Source: JAVWIF01 sp036639635
GTDB lineage: Bacteria > Bacillota_I > Bacilli_A > Erysipelotrichales > Erysipelotrichaceae
DNA: 14,473 nucleotides
NCBI GenBank assembly: GCA_036639635.1
Contig: JAVWIF010000048.1
Coordinates: 1-14,473, forward strand
Direction: 5' to 3'
Part shown: one piece after another, positions 1 through 7,061 of the stretch
How positions within the stretch are numbered: the stretch's first letter is position 1
How the letters are laid out: each line of letters opens with the position of its first letter
Position numbers and translations under genes: made by a program
Notes under the pieces: generated by a model
Told to the model about the DNA's origin: nothing
The model's input: only the letters and a program-made list of their open reading frames with translations
Database searches by the model: none

Positions 1-70
1 CTATGCTTAAATAGCATTCTGTCATATACCTAATTTTTTAAATGATTGTGATATAGATGTTTCTTGTAGT
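1..70 (+). promoter_or_regulatory. CRISPR leader, 3' part only
   Basis: AT-rich, non-coding sequence directly before the first perfect repeat. The leader is placed here because the repeat at the opposite end (2558-2588) is degenerate, the usual mark of the leader-distal end, and because the handle-like GATTGAAAT end of each repeat points right. The leader should carry the pre-crRNA promoter and the signals for new spacer insertion. No convincing -35/-10 pair is visible in these 70 bases, so the promoter is probably further left, outside the window. Confidence 0.6.
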
Positions 71-1112
71 GTCGCACCTCTTATGGTGCGTGGATTGAAA
101 TCAACATACACTCTGCAATACACTCTATAATATGGTCGCACCTCTTATGGTGCGTGGATTGAAATTTTTTAATTACTTTTAATACTTTTAGGGGTGTCGG
201 TCGCACCTCTTATGGTGCGTGGATTGAAATTTTTTTGGACGGTATTGTTAAGAACTCAAAACTGGTCGCACCTCTTATGGTGCGTGGATTGAAATGCCCT
301 CGCCTGGCTTACTAAAAGCGTCGCCTTGTGTCGCACCTCTTATGGTGCGTGGATTGAAATGTAATAGATTTTAGCCTCAGCCCATATGCTGGCTAGTCGC
401 ACCTCTTATGGTGCGTGGATTGAAATGCCTGCCGGATCCGTTGAATGGTTGGAATAAGCAGTCGCACCTCTTATGGTGCGTGGATTGAAATTACAGAGAA
501 AAGGATATGAGCGGGATTGAGCGAGGTCGCACCTCTTATGGTGCGTGGATTGAAATTTTTCTCCTGTATCCTCTTTGCGTGCCATAGATAGTCGCACCTC
601 TTATGGTGCGTGGATTGAAATGTGGCTTCGCGTATCAACATCTTCCCCCCCCCCTCGTCGCACCTCTTATGGTGCGTGGATTGAAATTCTATCGTATCTT
701 GTATCGTATAAGCCCTGCAGGGTCGCACCTCTTATGGTGCGTGGATTGAAATTTATACGCGTATCATCTTCTAGGACATAATTGTCTGTCGCACCTCTTA
801 TGGTGCGTGGATTGAAATAGTTTCAAAATAATTGCTCAACCAAGCCGTTGTTGTCGCACCTCTTATGGTGCGTGGATTGAAATGAGCATGACGGAGAGCA
901 AACTCGCTCGGGGCTCTGTCGCACCTCTTATGGTGCGTGGATTGAAATTAAATAAGCTGCTTTATTTTTCATAACGATTTCTCGTCGCACCTCTTATGGT
1001 GCGTGGATTGAAATTAAAATATACTCAAATATACTCAAAAATACTAAAGTCGCACCTCTTATGGTGCGTGGATTGAAATACGTCATTTGCACTTGATAAC
1101 GTAGCTCATTTA

Positions 1113-1143
1113 GTCGCACCTCTTAAGGTGCGTGGATTGAAAT
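1113..1143 (+). repeat. Variant internal repeat (repeat 17)
   Basis: Identical to the consensus except T to A at repeat position 14, so the loop reads TCTTAA. The hairpin stem and the 11-nt handle are untouched, so processing should not be affected. It is the only internal repeat with a substitution that I found, which makes it a useful strain marker. Confidence 0.9.
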
Positions 1144-1339
1144 GCAATATGTTAATGTGTGATTATAACCAAATCGTGTCGCACCTCTTATGGTGCGTGG
1201 ATTGAAATTTCAAAACATCTTTAATTACGTTTATACGATCAAAGTCGCACCTCTTATGGTGCGTGGATTGAAATTTGATACCCATTTCCGCACGCTCCGC
1301 TGTCGCCTGTCGCACCTCTTATGGTGCGTGGATTGAAAT

Positions 1340-1467
1340 TGCAGAACATGATTGAGGTCTATAAAAAATCGCGTCGCACCTCTTATGGTGCGTGGATTGA
1401 AATTGCAGAACATGATTGAGGTCTATAAAAAATCGCGTCGCACCTCTTATGGTGCGTGGATTGAAAT
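1340..1467 (+). repeat. Exact tandem duplication of a spacer-repeat unit
   Basis: 1340-1403 and 1404-1467 are identical 64-bp units, each a 33-nt spacer (spacers 20 and 21, starting TGCAGAACATGATTG) plus one repeat. The array therefore holds 37 different spacers, not 38. The likely cause is slippage or unequal recombination between repeats rather than two independent acquisitions, since both spacer copies are identical in end points and orientation. Confidence 0.95.
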
Positions 1468-1566
1468 TTATTGCTATTTTAATGAAATAGATACCTTAAA
1501 AGTCGCACCTCTTATGGTGCGTGGATTGAAATTGTTTTTATAATCGTTTTCTGTTACAGTTCTTTT

Positions 1567-1622
1567 GTCGCACCTCTTATGGTGCGTGGATTGAAATAAT
1601 CCAACGCACCGTTGCGTGCGAC
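1567..1622 (+). repeat. Repeat 24 plus spacer 24: imperfect inverted repeat across the junction
   Basis: Spacer 24 (1598-1632) begins AATCCA, then one A, CGCACC, five other bases, GTGCGAC. Apart from the extra A and a changed loop, this is the reverse complement of the repeat before it: GTCGCAC at 1567-1573, GGTGCG TGGATT at 1581-1592. The two can fold into one hairpin with 19 complementary base pairs around the loop GAAAT, with an A bulge at 1604 and an internal loop. In the pre-crRNA this would compete with the normal repeat hairpin. Confidence 0.85.
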
Positions 1623-2557
1623 AAATATATGTGTCGCACCTCTTATGGTGCGTGGATTGAAATTCCATGATAGCGGACGTTATTGTAGCAATTTCGCCAG
1701 TCGCACCTCTTATGGTGCGTGGATTGAAATACCTTCCTATCAACCCTGCAGAACTCAGCTTTAGTCGCACCTCTTATGGTGCGTGGATTGAAATCGATCG
1801 AGGAACTCACCGACAGTCGTATCAAGAAAGGGTCGCACCTCTTATGGTGCGTGGATTGAAATAACACAACAACAAGAAATTGTTTGTGACCGTTTTGGGT
1901 CGCACCTCTTATGGTGCGTGGATTGAAATCAATGTTCTGTTAGATTTGCTTTTTTGCAATTTTGTCGCACCTCTTATGGTGCGTGGATTGAAATCACTTT
2001 GGGTGCAAATCATGAAGACTTTTGAGAAGTCGCACCTCTTATGGTGCGTGGATTGAAATTTCAAGCTGTTCATCATCTAAAAACATTTCGCTAGTCGCAC
2101 CTCTTATGGTGCGTGGATTGAAATCAGAAGAAATGTTATCGCTAGTTACACAACAAAGTCGCACCTCTTATGGTGCGTGGATTGAAATAACAACTAATTA
2201 ATCCAAACGCGGAAATTAACGGTCGCACCTCTTATGGTGCGTGGATTGAAATAATAGCTTATGTATAACAATCATCGCAAAGCAATTCATCTGGTCGCAC
2301 CTCTTATGGTGCGTGGATTGAAATCGTTGTCAATCGTTTCAACTTTATAGCTTACAAGCGTCGCACCTCTTATGGTGCGTGGATTGAAATTTGCGTTACA
2401 TTCAATTGTTTTGCCAAAGGAGTAACTGGTCGCACCTCTTATGGTGCGTGGATTGAAATCATGCTGATGGTGAAGTGGTAGCAATTGCAAAAAGTCGCAC
2501 CTCTTATGGTGCGTGGATTGAAATTTTTTCTGTCTTTGGGATATGCTGATTGTCATA

Positions 2558-2588
2558 GTCGTACCTCTTATGGTGCGTGGATTGAAAC
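2558..2588 (+). repeat. Degenerate terminal repeat (leader-distal end)
   Basis: The last repeat has C to T at position 5 and ends in C instead of T (ATTGAAAC). The first change turns a stem C-G pair into U-G. Degeneration of the end repeat is typical of the oldest end of an array and sets the orientation used here. After 2588 no further repeat-like sequence is seen. The stretch to 2683 is AT-rich and I see nothing else in it. Confidence 0.93.
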
Positions 2589-2683
2589 GTTTTTGAGTTA
2601 TATTATTTTGAATGTTTATGACCAAATATTTTATTATTAATATGCATTCATATGTGTGTTTTATACGCTATCATTTATTCTGT

Positions 2684-2712
2684 AAAAGAAAAAAGCATTC
2701 AATTAAGAATGC
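2684..2712 (-). terminator. Rho-independent terminator of the PHP gene
   Basis: Read on the minus strand, GCATTC, a six-base loop TTAATT, GAATGC, then six T and a further T-rich run (2684-2694). It lies 16 bases past the stop codon of the PHP-family gene and separates that gene from the CRISPR array. Confidence 0.85.
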
Positions 2713-2728
2713 ATAAGGTATTAGGAAA

Positions 2729-3625
2729 TTATTTGAATTTATTAATGTTATCTAAGAATTTCATTAGTAGAAGTTCAGTATCGTTTTTTGTATAACCATA
2801 TTCACCTAAGTGAATAGAAGGTTTTGTTTCACCATGGAAGTCACTACCACAAGTTAATAAAATGTTATGTTCTATACAATAATTGTCGTAATAGGTATTA
2901 TGAATTGCTTCATGATAGTTGCTATAGGCTTCAATGCCATCAATTCCTTGAGATATTGCTTTTTGTATGCGATCTTCATGTTGATAGAAGTTCTTCCAAG
3001 GATGAGCTAATATAGCAATACCACCAGCATCATGGATGATTTTAACAGTATCTTCTAAGGAAGGATATTCTACTAGTTCATAACAAGGTGTGCCAACACT
3101 ACAATTATCCCAATAGAAATTAACAGCTGCCGGCTCACTTCTGCTTCCACCAGGTTGGTAAGGCTGAAACTCAGGTTTATTGGCATAACGCGGATCTTCT
3201 AACATAGCTTTTATAATGCTTTGCCAAGGATGCTTATTTCCATGAATTGCCAATATATGGTCAATATCTAAATCCATATGATAATAGGCATTAACTTTTG
3301 CGACGCGGTTTCTTAAAGAGTCAGCTTTACCAACATTTAATGTTTTAGCAAGTGTTTGAAAATAAGGTAAAGTATAATCTAAGTTATAACCCAAAACATG
3401 GACTTCTAATCCATCAAATAAAGTATCAAATTCTATCGCAGGAATCACCTTGATTCCTTTTTCTTTTCCTAATTTAAGCATTTCATCAATACCTTGTGGA
3501 GAATTATGATCACTTAAAGCGACGGTTGTAAGCTTTGCTTTTTGAATTAGTTCAATTAATTCTGAGGGAGAAAATTGCCCATCAGCACTATAATAAGAAT
3601 GCATATGTAAGTCAAAAGTAGTCAT
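2729..3625 (-). CDS. PHP-domain metal-dependent phosphoesterase (YciV/TrpH-like)
   Basis: Encodes 298 residues. The polymerase-and-histidinol-phosphatase (PHP) metal site is complete: DLHMHS (H7, H9), D15, SDH (D39, H40), E65, H76, LAHP (H208) and SDFHG (D262, H264). Residues of this kind bind two or three metal ions in hydrolases that cut phosphate esters. The order and spacing resemble the E. coli YciV (RNase AM) group, with about 110 residues inserted between the two halves of the metal site (roughly residues 85-195). The substrate cannot be read from the sequence: a nucleotide, a 3',5'-bisphosphate or an RNA 5' end are possible. The start at 3625 is preferred over an in-frame upstream start (3682) because AGGAGG lies seven bases before it (3633-3638) and because an extended -10 element sits inside the longer version. 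It follows the EAL gene on the same strand with a 62-bp gap. Confidence 0.88.
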   Translation of the reverse strand: MTTFDLHMHSYYSADGQFSPSELIELIQKAKLTTVALSDHNSPQGIDEMLKLGKEKGIKVIPAIEFDTLFDGLEVHVLGYNLDYTLPYFQTLAKTLNVGKADSLRNRVAKVNAYYHMDLDIDHILAIHGNKHPWQSIIKAMLEDPRYANKPEFQPYQPGGSRSEPAAVNFYWDNCSVGTPCYELVEYPSLEDTVKIIHDAGGIAILAHPWKNFYQHEDRIQKAISQGIDGIEAYSNYHEAIHNTYYDNYCIEHNILLTCGSDFHGETKPSIHLGEYGYTKNDTELLLMKFLDNINKFK

Positions 3626-3649
3626 TGTAAGTCCTCCTAAACATGTTGT

Positions 3650-3658
3650 ATTATAGCA
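3650..3658 (-). promoter_or_regulatory. Extended -10 promoter for the PHP gene
   Basis: The minus strand reads TGCTATAAT, a perfect TATAAT with the TGn extension. It is about 25 bases upstream of the PHP start codon. No good -35 is present at 17 bp, which is common for extended -10 promoters. It would allow expression apart from the EAL gene upstream. Confidence 0.6.
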
Positions 3659-3687
3659 CAAAATTGAATGATATTTAGGCAAAATTA

Positions 3688-4926
3688 CTATTTGTTGATT
3701 TCTTTATAATACTTTATGAAGGAAGGGATAGGAAGTGGCTTACTAAAATAGAAGCCTTGAACAGCATCACAAGGAGAATCTTTTAGAAAATCTAATTGCT
3801 CAAGAGTTTCCACACCTTCAGCAATTATTTTATAATCTAGAGCTTTTAAAAGAGATAATATATGAAGGAGTATTAGTTTAGAACGCTCGTTAAAAGGCGA
3901 AGAAAAGAATGAGTAATCTAATTTAATAGTAGAGACTTTTAGAAAAGATAGTGTATGAAGTGAAGAGTATCCAGAACCAAAGTCATCTAAAGATGTTGTA
4001 TAACCTAATGTTGTAAGGTCAGAAATAAAAGTAAGCAAACGTTGGTTATTTTGAAAAGCAATATCTTCGCTTAGTTCAAATTCTAAGAACTTTTTAGGTA
4101 TTGGATAAGTAGAATGAATGGATTGAATTTGTTGTAGAAAATATGCACTGTCTTGAAAAGAAGAAGCAGAAATATTTATGCTAATACAAAGTAATGGAAT
4201 GTTTTTAGATTGGCATGAAATTAAATATTTACAAACGGATTCAAAAACAAAGAGATCAATATTGCGAATGAATGAATTCTTGTTTAGCAAAGGCATAAAA
4301 TCTTTGATAGGTATTTCTTTGCCTTTATGAATCCAACGGATAAGCGCTTCAGCACCAACTACTTTATTTGTAGAAATAGAAACTTTCGGTTGTAAATAAA
4401 TTTGGAATTCATTAGAAGCGAACGCTTCATAAAGAAGATTTTCAATATAAAAATGATGTTGTATAGATTCAGCAAAAGAGGGATGATAAAATTCAAAAGA
4501 AGTTGTATACTTCGAATAATCTAAACTTGATGAACTAGCATGGTTTGCATAATTAATAGCTTGATGAATGTCTTGAGCTAAGTTTAAGAAGCAAATACCT
4601 ATTGATAATGGAATTGAACTGGAACATAAAGTGGATATGGTGTTTTCTAGTTCATAAATTCGTTTACTTATGATTTTTGTTGATTGACTCTTCCATAATA
4701 AGATAATTGTATTTGAATATAGTATAAGAGCGTTTTCGTCTTTGTGTAAAGATGCAGCACACTGCTTACTAATTAATTGAAAAAAAGATTGGACTTTTTG
4801 ATGAGAATAACGATATGTTTGGAACTGGATATTCTTAATCGTAATGCTAAGTAATGAATATTTATTTGGAGAAAGCATGTTATATATTTTTACAGCTTCG
4901 TCTTCTGTATAAATGGTAGAATACAT
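3688..4926 (-). CDS. c-di-GMP phosphodiesterase: EAL domain with degenerate GGDEF
   Basis: Encodes 412 residues with no signal peptide or membrane segment, so it is probably cytoplasmic. Residues about 165-405 form an EAL domain with the usual catalytic set intact: EALIRW (E193), the N of SINIS (N251), ELSE (E284), DDFG (D314, D315), IKLD (K335), AEGVE (E370, E373) and QGFYFSKP (Q390). This predicts hydrolysis of c-di-GMP to pGpG. Residues about 20-135 look like a GGDEF fold (SIGICF near 108-113, then a helix ending in YANHAS), but the GG(D/E)EF signature is missing, the place being taken by ILYSNTIILLW. That domain should not make c-di-GMP; such relics may bind GTP or mediate dimerisation. 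The start is set by AGGAGG at 4935-4940, eight bases before the ATG. A GTG three codons upstream overlaps that site and is rejected. It is divergent from the HAD gene; I could not assign its promoter with confidence. Confidence 0.9.
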   Translation of the reverse strand: MYSTIYTEDEAVKIYNMLSPNKYSLLSITIKNIQFQTYRYSHQKVQSFFQLISKQCAASLHKDENALILYSNTIILLWKSQSTKIISKRIYELENTISTLCSSSIPLSIGICFLNLAQDIHQAINYANHASSSSLDYSKYTTSFEFYHPSFAESIQHHFYIENLLYEAFASNEFQIYLQPKVSISTNKVVGAEALIRWIHKGKEIPIKDFMPLLNKNSFIRNIDLFVFESVCKYLISCQSKNIPLLCISINISASSFQDSAYFLQQIQSIHSTYPIPKKFLEFELSEDIAFQNNQRLLTFISDLTTLGYTTSLDDFGSGYSSLHTLSFLKVSTIKLDYSFFSSPFNERSKLILLHILSLLKALDYKIIAEGVETLEQLDFLKDSPCDAVQGFYFSKPLPIPSFIKYYKEINK

Positions 4927-4997
4927 TGGGTTCACCTCCTGTATAAGTATTCACATATTCTTCATTTTTATAATAAAGAAATGATTTAGTTTATAGA

Positions 4998-5026
4998 TTG
5001 CATTTATAGGATTTATTTCATATAAT
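4998..5026 (+). promoter_or_regulatory. Promoter of the HAD-manA operon
   Basis: TTGCAT at 4998-5003, a 17-bp spacer, and a perfect TATAAT at 5021-5026. The -10 overlaps an upstream in-frame ATG at 5025, which would therefore not be on the mRNA. This supports the start at 5049. Confidence 0.65.
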
Positions 5027-5048
5027 GGAAGCAGTGATGGAGGTTATT

Positions 5049-5849
5049 ATGATAAAAGGATTGGTATTATTTGATTATGATGGAACGCTGGTAGATGAGA
5101 GAGATCAAATATATGTGCCAACGAGCAAGACTAAGAAAGCAATAAGTACATTACAAGACTTGGGTTACTTATGTGTATTGGCTACAGGACGTGCATTAAG
5201 CTATATTCCTAAAGGTGCTAAAGACTTATATTTAGATGGGTATATTACAAGCAATGGAGCAAATGTTACCATCCATGGAAAAGAAATAGCACAAGATGTA
5301 ATTGGGGATGAAGAACTTCTGAAGATTATCAAGGTTAGTGAAGAAACAAACGTGAACTTTATATTAGAGGGAAATACGTTTTGTTATGTAAAAGATTTAA
5401 AGGATAAAGATTATCTTAGATTTATGGATAACTTTAAATTGCCGGAAGATAACTTTGTTGCTTATAAAAATTTTGAACAAGTAAGTCAAAACATAACAAA
5501 GATTACTTTTGTATTTGAAAATGCTGAAAAGTTAAAGACAATGAAAGAATATTTGGAAAAGACTTATTCGATTAGTATCCATCATAATGGAGAGACGTTC
5601 GATATTGCGAAACGTTCTATTCATAAAGGAGTTGGTGTGAAAGCAATTGTTGCGTATTATAAAGTTCCTATGCAAGAAACATACGCATTTGGTGATGGGG
5701 ATAACGACGTGGAATTATTAGGAAGTGTAAAACATGCGATAGCAATGAAAACGCATGATAAAAAGTTAGATGCTGTAGCAACGCTTGTAACAGATGAAGT
5801 ACGAGAAGAAGGTATTTACAATGCATTAAGAAAACTGGAGGTATTATAA
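5049..5849 (+). CDS. Cof-type HAD-superfamily phosphatase
   Basis: Encodes 266 residues, normal for the Cof/YidA-like (type IIB) branch of haloacid dehalogenase phosphatases. Motif I is DYDGT (nucleophile D9 and acid/base D11), motif II is the T of LATGR (T46), motif III is K193 in IHKG, and motif IV is GDGDND (D216, D220). The middle of the protein (about 85-185) would be the C2 cap that selects the substrate. Members usually remove phosphate from sugar phosphates, flavin or pyridoxal phosphates; which one cannot be told here. The pairing with manA favours a sugar phosphate. The start is chosen because GGAGG (5039-5043) lies five bases before it; an upstream in-frame ATG at 5025 falls inside the -10 box. 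The stop is one base from the manA start, so the two are translated together. Confidence 0.88.
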   Translation: MIKGLVLFDYDGTLVDERDQIYVPTSKTKKAISTLQDLGYLCVLATGRALSYIPKGAKDLYLDGYITSNGANVTIHGKEIAQDVIGDEELLKIIKVSEETNVNFILEGNTFCYVKDLKDKDYLRFMDNFKLPEDNFVAYKNFEQVSQNITKITFVFENAEKLKTMKEYLEKTYSISIHHNGETFDIAKRSIHKGVGVKAIVAYYKVPMQETYAFGDGDNDVELLGSVKHAIAMKTHDKKLDAVATLVTDEVREEGIYNALRKLEVL

Positions 5850-5850
5850 A

Positions 5851-6813
5851 ATGGCTATGATTCGTTTAAAACCCGCGTTTAAAGATTATTTGTGGGGAGG
5901 GACAAAATTAAAAGAAAGCTATAACAAGAAAACTGATTTGGATATCGTTGCGGAGAGCTGGGAGCTATCTACTCATAAAGATGGACAAAGTATAGTGGAC
6001 AGTGGAGAACATGCTGGGATGTTGTTGGGAGAGTACGTAGAATTGCTTGGTAAAGAGGCACTCGGTACGAAAGGTGAAGGATTTGATCGTTTTCCTATGT
6101 TAATTAAATTTATTGATGCGAAAGGAAACTTATCAATTCAAGTTCATCCTGATAATGAGTATGGTTTACGTGTAGAAAAAGAATATGGGAAAACAGAGAT
6201 GTGGTATATCTTAGATGCTGAAGAAGGTGCTAGCTTATACTATGGAACAAATACAGAGATTACGAAAGAAGAGTATCGTCAAAGAATTGAAGATGATACA
6301 ATTCTAGAAGTCTTGAAGAGTGTTCCTGTACATAAAGGAGATGTTTTCTTTATTGCAGCAGGTACTATTCATGCAATTTGTGCAGGTATTGTTATATGTG
6401 AGATTCAACAAAATTCTAATACAACATATCGTGTTTATGATTTTGGACGTGTTGGTAAAGATGGGAAACCAAGAGAGCTGCATATTGAAAAAGCGATTGA
6501 AGTATCTAATTTAAAACCATTAGAGAGTGATTTTAAACCTTGTGGAGAAGTACAAGATTATACAACGTATACTTGCGCTATGATGGCTACCTGTGATTAC
6601 TTTACTACATTTATTTATGATGTAAAAACAACTTGTGATGTAGAAGTGCTAGCTGATAGTTTTGCTTCTATTGTAATTGTTGATGGTAGTGGTAGTATTG
6701 AAAACGAAGATACATTATTAAGTCTAAATAAAGGAGATAGCTTCTTTATTAGTGCCAATAGTGGAAATGTTAAGATAAAAGGGAATTGTCGTTTTATCTT
6801 ATCTAAAGTATAA
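5851..6813 (+). CDS. manA: Mannose-6-phosphate isomerase, class I (short type)
   Basis: Encodes 320 residues, the length of the short Bacillus ManA type. It interconverts mannose 6-phosphate and fructose 6-phosphate in the cytoplasm, linking mannose use and sugar-nucleotide synthesis to glycolysis. The zinc site of the cupin fold is complete: QVHP (Q97, H99), TEMW (E116) and GTIHA (H174). The active-site stretch TTYRVYDFGR (191-200) is also present, as is the N-terminal YLWGG signature. The start has GGAGG at 5837-5841, nine bases upstream, inside the end of the HAD gene. A second Met two codons later is possible but is further from that site. It shares the promoter at 4998-5026 and ends in a hairpin at 6815-6838. 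No sugar transporter is next to it. Confidence 0.95.
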   Translation: MAMIRLKPAFKDYLWGGTKLKESYNKKTDLDIVAESWELSTHKDGQSIVDSGEHAGMLLGEYVELLGKEALGTKGEGFDRFPMLIKFIDAKGNLSIQVHPDNEYGLRVEKEYGKTEMWYILDAEEGASLYYGTNTEITKEEYRQRIEDDTILEVLKSVPVHKGDVFFIAAGTIHAICAGIVICEIQQNSNTTYRVYDFGRVGKDGKPRELHIEKAIEVSNLKPLESDFKPCGEVQDYTTYTCAMMATCDYFTTFIYDVKTTCDVEVLADSFASIVIVDGSGSIENEDTLLSLNKGDSFFISANSGNVKIKGNCRFILSKV

Positions 6814-6814
6814 G

Positions 6815-6838
6815 AAAAGAGTCCGAAAGGACTCTTTT
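6815..6838 (+). terminator. Hairpin terminator, probably bidirectional
   Basis: A perfect 10-bp stem AAAAGAGTCC/GGACTCTTTT closed by a GAAA tetraloop, starting one base after the manA stop. Because the arms end in A4 and T4, it can work on both strands. On the minus strand it lies 12 bases past the CCA end of the tRNA-Leu(CAG) gene. The T run is short, so termination strength is uncertain. Confidence 0.75.
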
Positions 6839-6850
6839 ACATAGTATTTT

Positions 6851-6936
6851 TGGTACGAAAAACGAGACTTGAACTCGCACGCGATTACTCGCACTGCCAC
6901 CTGAAGGCAGCGTGTCTGCCATTCCACCATTTTCGC
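6851..6936 (-). tRNA. tRNA-Leu, anticodon CAG
   Basis: 86 nt with the CCA end encoded (6851-6853 on the minus strand) and discriminator A. The acceptor is GCGAAAA/TTTTCGT, seven pairs with a G-T wobble at the first position. The anticodon arm is CTGCC, loop TTCAGGT, GGCAG, giving CAG, which reads CUG. A long class II variable arm (GCGA/TCGC) and the T loop TTCAAGT fit tRNA-Leu. A TATTAT eight bases before the 5' end may be its -10, but the -35 is poor. Confidence 0.95.
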
Positions 6937-6965
6937 AAGTAACAATAATACATCCATAATAATAC

Positions 6966-7006
6966 ACCAATCGATTTCAATAGTCTAGATGAAAAGAATC
7001 GATGGT
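6966..7006. repeat. Inverted repeat in the spacer between the two tRNA genes
   Basis: ACCAATCGATT (6966-6976) and AATCGATGGT (6997-7006) are inverted copies apart from one deleted base, 20 bases apart. AATCGATT itself is an 8-bp palindrome and occurs again at 7298-7305 in the XRE gene promoter. There is no T run, so it is not a terminator. It lies upstream of tRNA-Leu(CAG) and could be a protein-binding site. Nothing else is recognised in 6937-7061. Confidence 0.45.
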
Positions 7007-7061
7007 AATTACTATTTTATATTATAATTGTTGGAAGCATTGGAAGCATATGTTAAAGTAT

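Larger units (their letters stand above)
71..2588 (+). CRISPR. Type I-C-like CRISPR array, 39 repeats and 38 spacers
   Basis: A 31-nt repeat starts at 71, 135, 200, 265, 330, 396, 461, 526, 591, 657, 722, 788, 853, 918, 984, 1049, 1113, 1178, 1244, 1309, 1373, 1437, 1502, 1567, 1633, 1700, 1764, 1832, 1899, 1964, 2029, 2094, 2158, 2222, 2294, 2360, 2429, 2494 and 2558. Within each repeat, CGCACC and GGTGCG form a 6-bp hairpin around a TCTTAT loop, followed by an 11-nt tail TGGATTGAAAT. That tail equals the 5' handle that Cas5 (Cas5d) leaves in type I-C systems, and ATTGAAAT is a family hallmark. Spacers are 33-35 nt for the first 24 and 33-41 nt for the last 14. All but two repeats (17 and 39) are identical in my reading. 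No cas gene is in the window. Type I-C is inferred from the repeat alone. Open frames through the array, with recurring NPRTIRGAT, STHHKRCD or MVRGLK peptides, are translations of the repeat and not genes. Confidence 0.98.

Noticed and set aside
2189..2221. Spacer 33 also contains AATCCAAACGC, recalling the repeat-like start of spacer 24
   Set aside because: Only about ten bases resemble it, not at the spacer start, and the second arm is missing. Chance is enough.
406..2625. Open reading frames of 60-112 codons on both strands across the CRISPR array
   Set aside because: They are translations of the repeat (recurring NPRTIRGAT, STHHKRCD, MVRGLK) and change with every spacer. They have no ribosome sites.
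3626..3682. Longer PHP protein starting at 3682
   Set aside because: The extra 19 residues run through the extended -10 box and the AGGAGG site, are not PHP-like, and the shorter start is ideally placed.
5025..5048. Longer HAD protein starting at 5025
   Set aside because: This ATG overlaps the -10 box, so it would not be transcribed; the ATG at 5049 has its own GGAGG.
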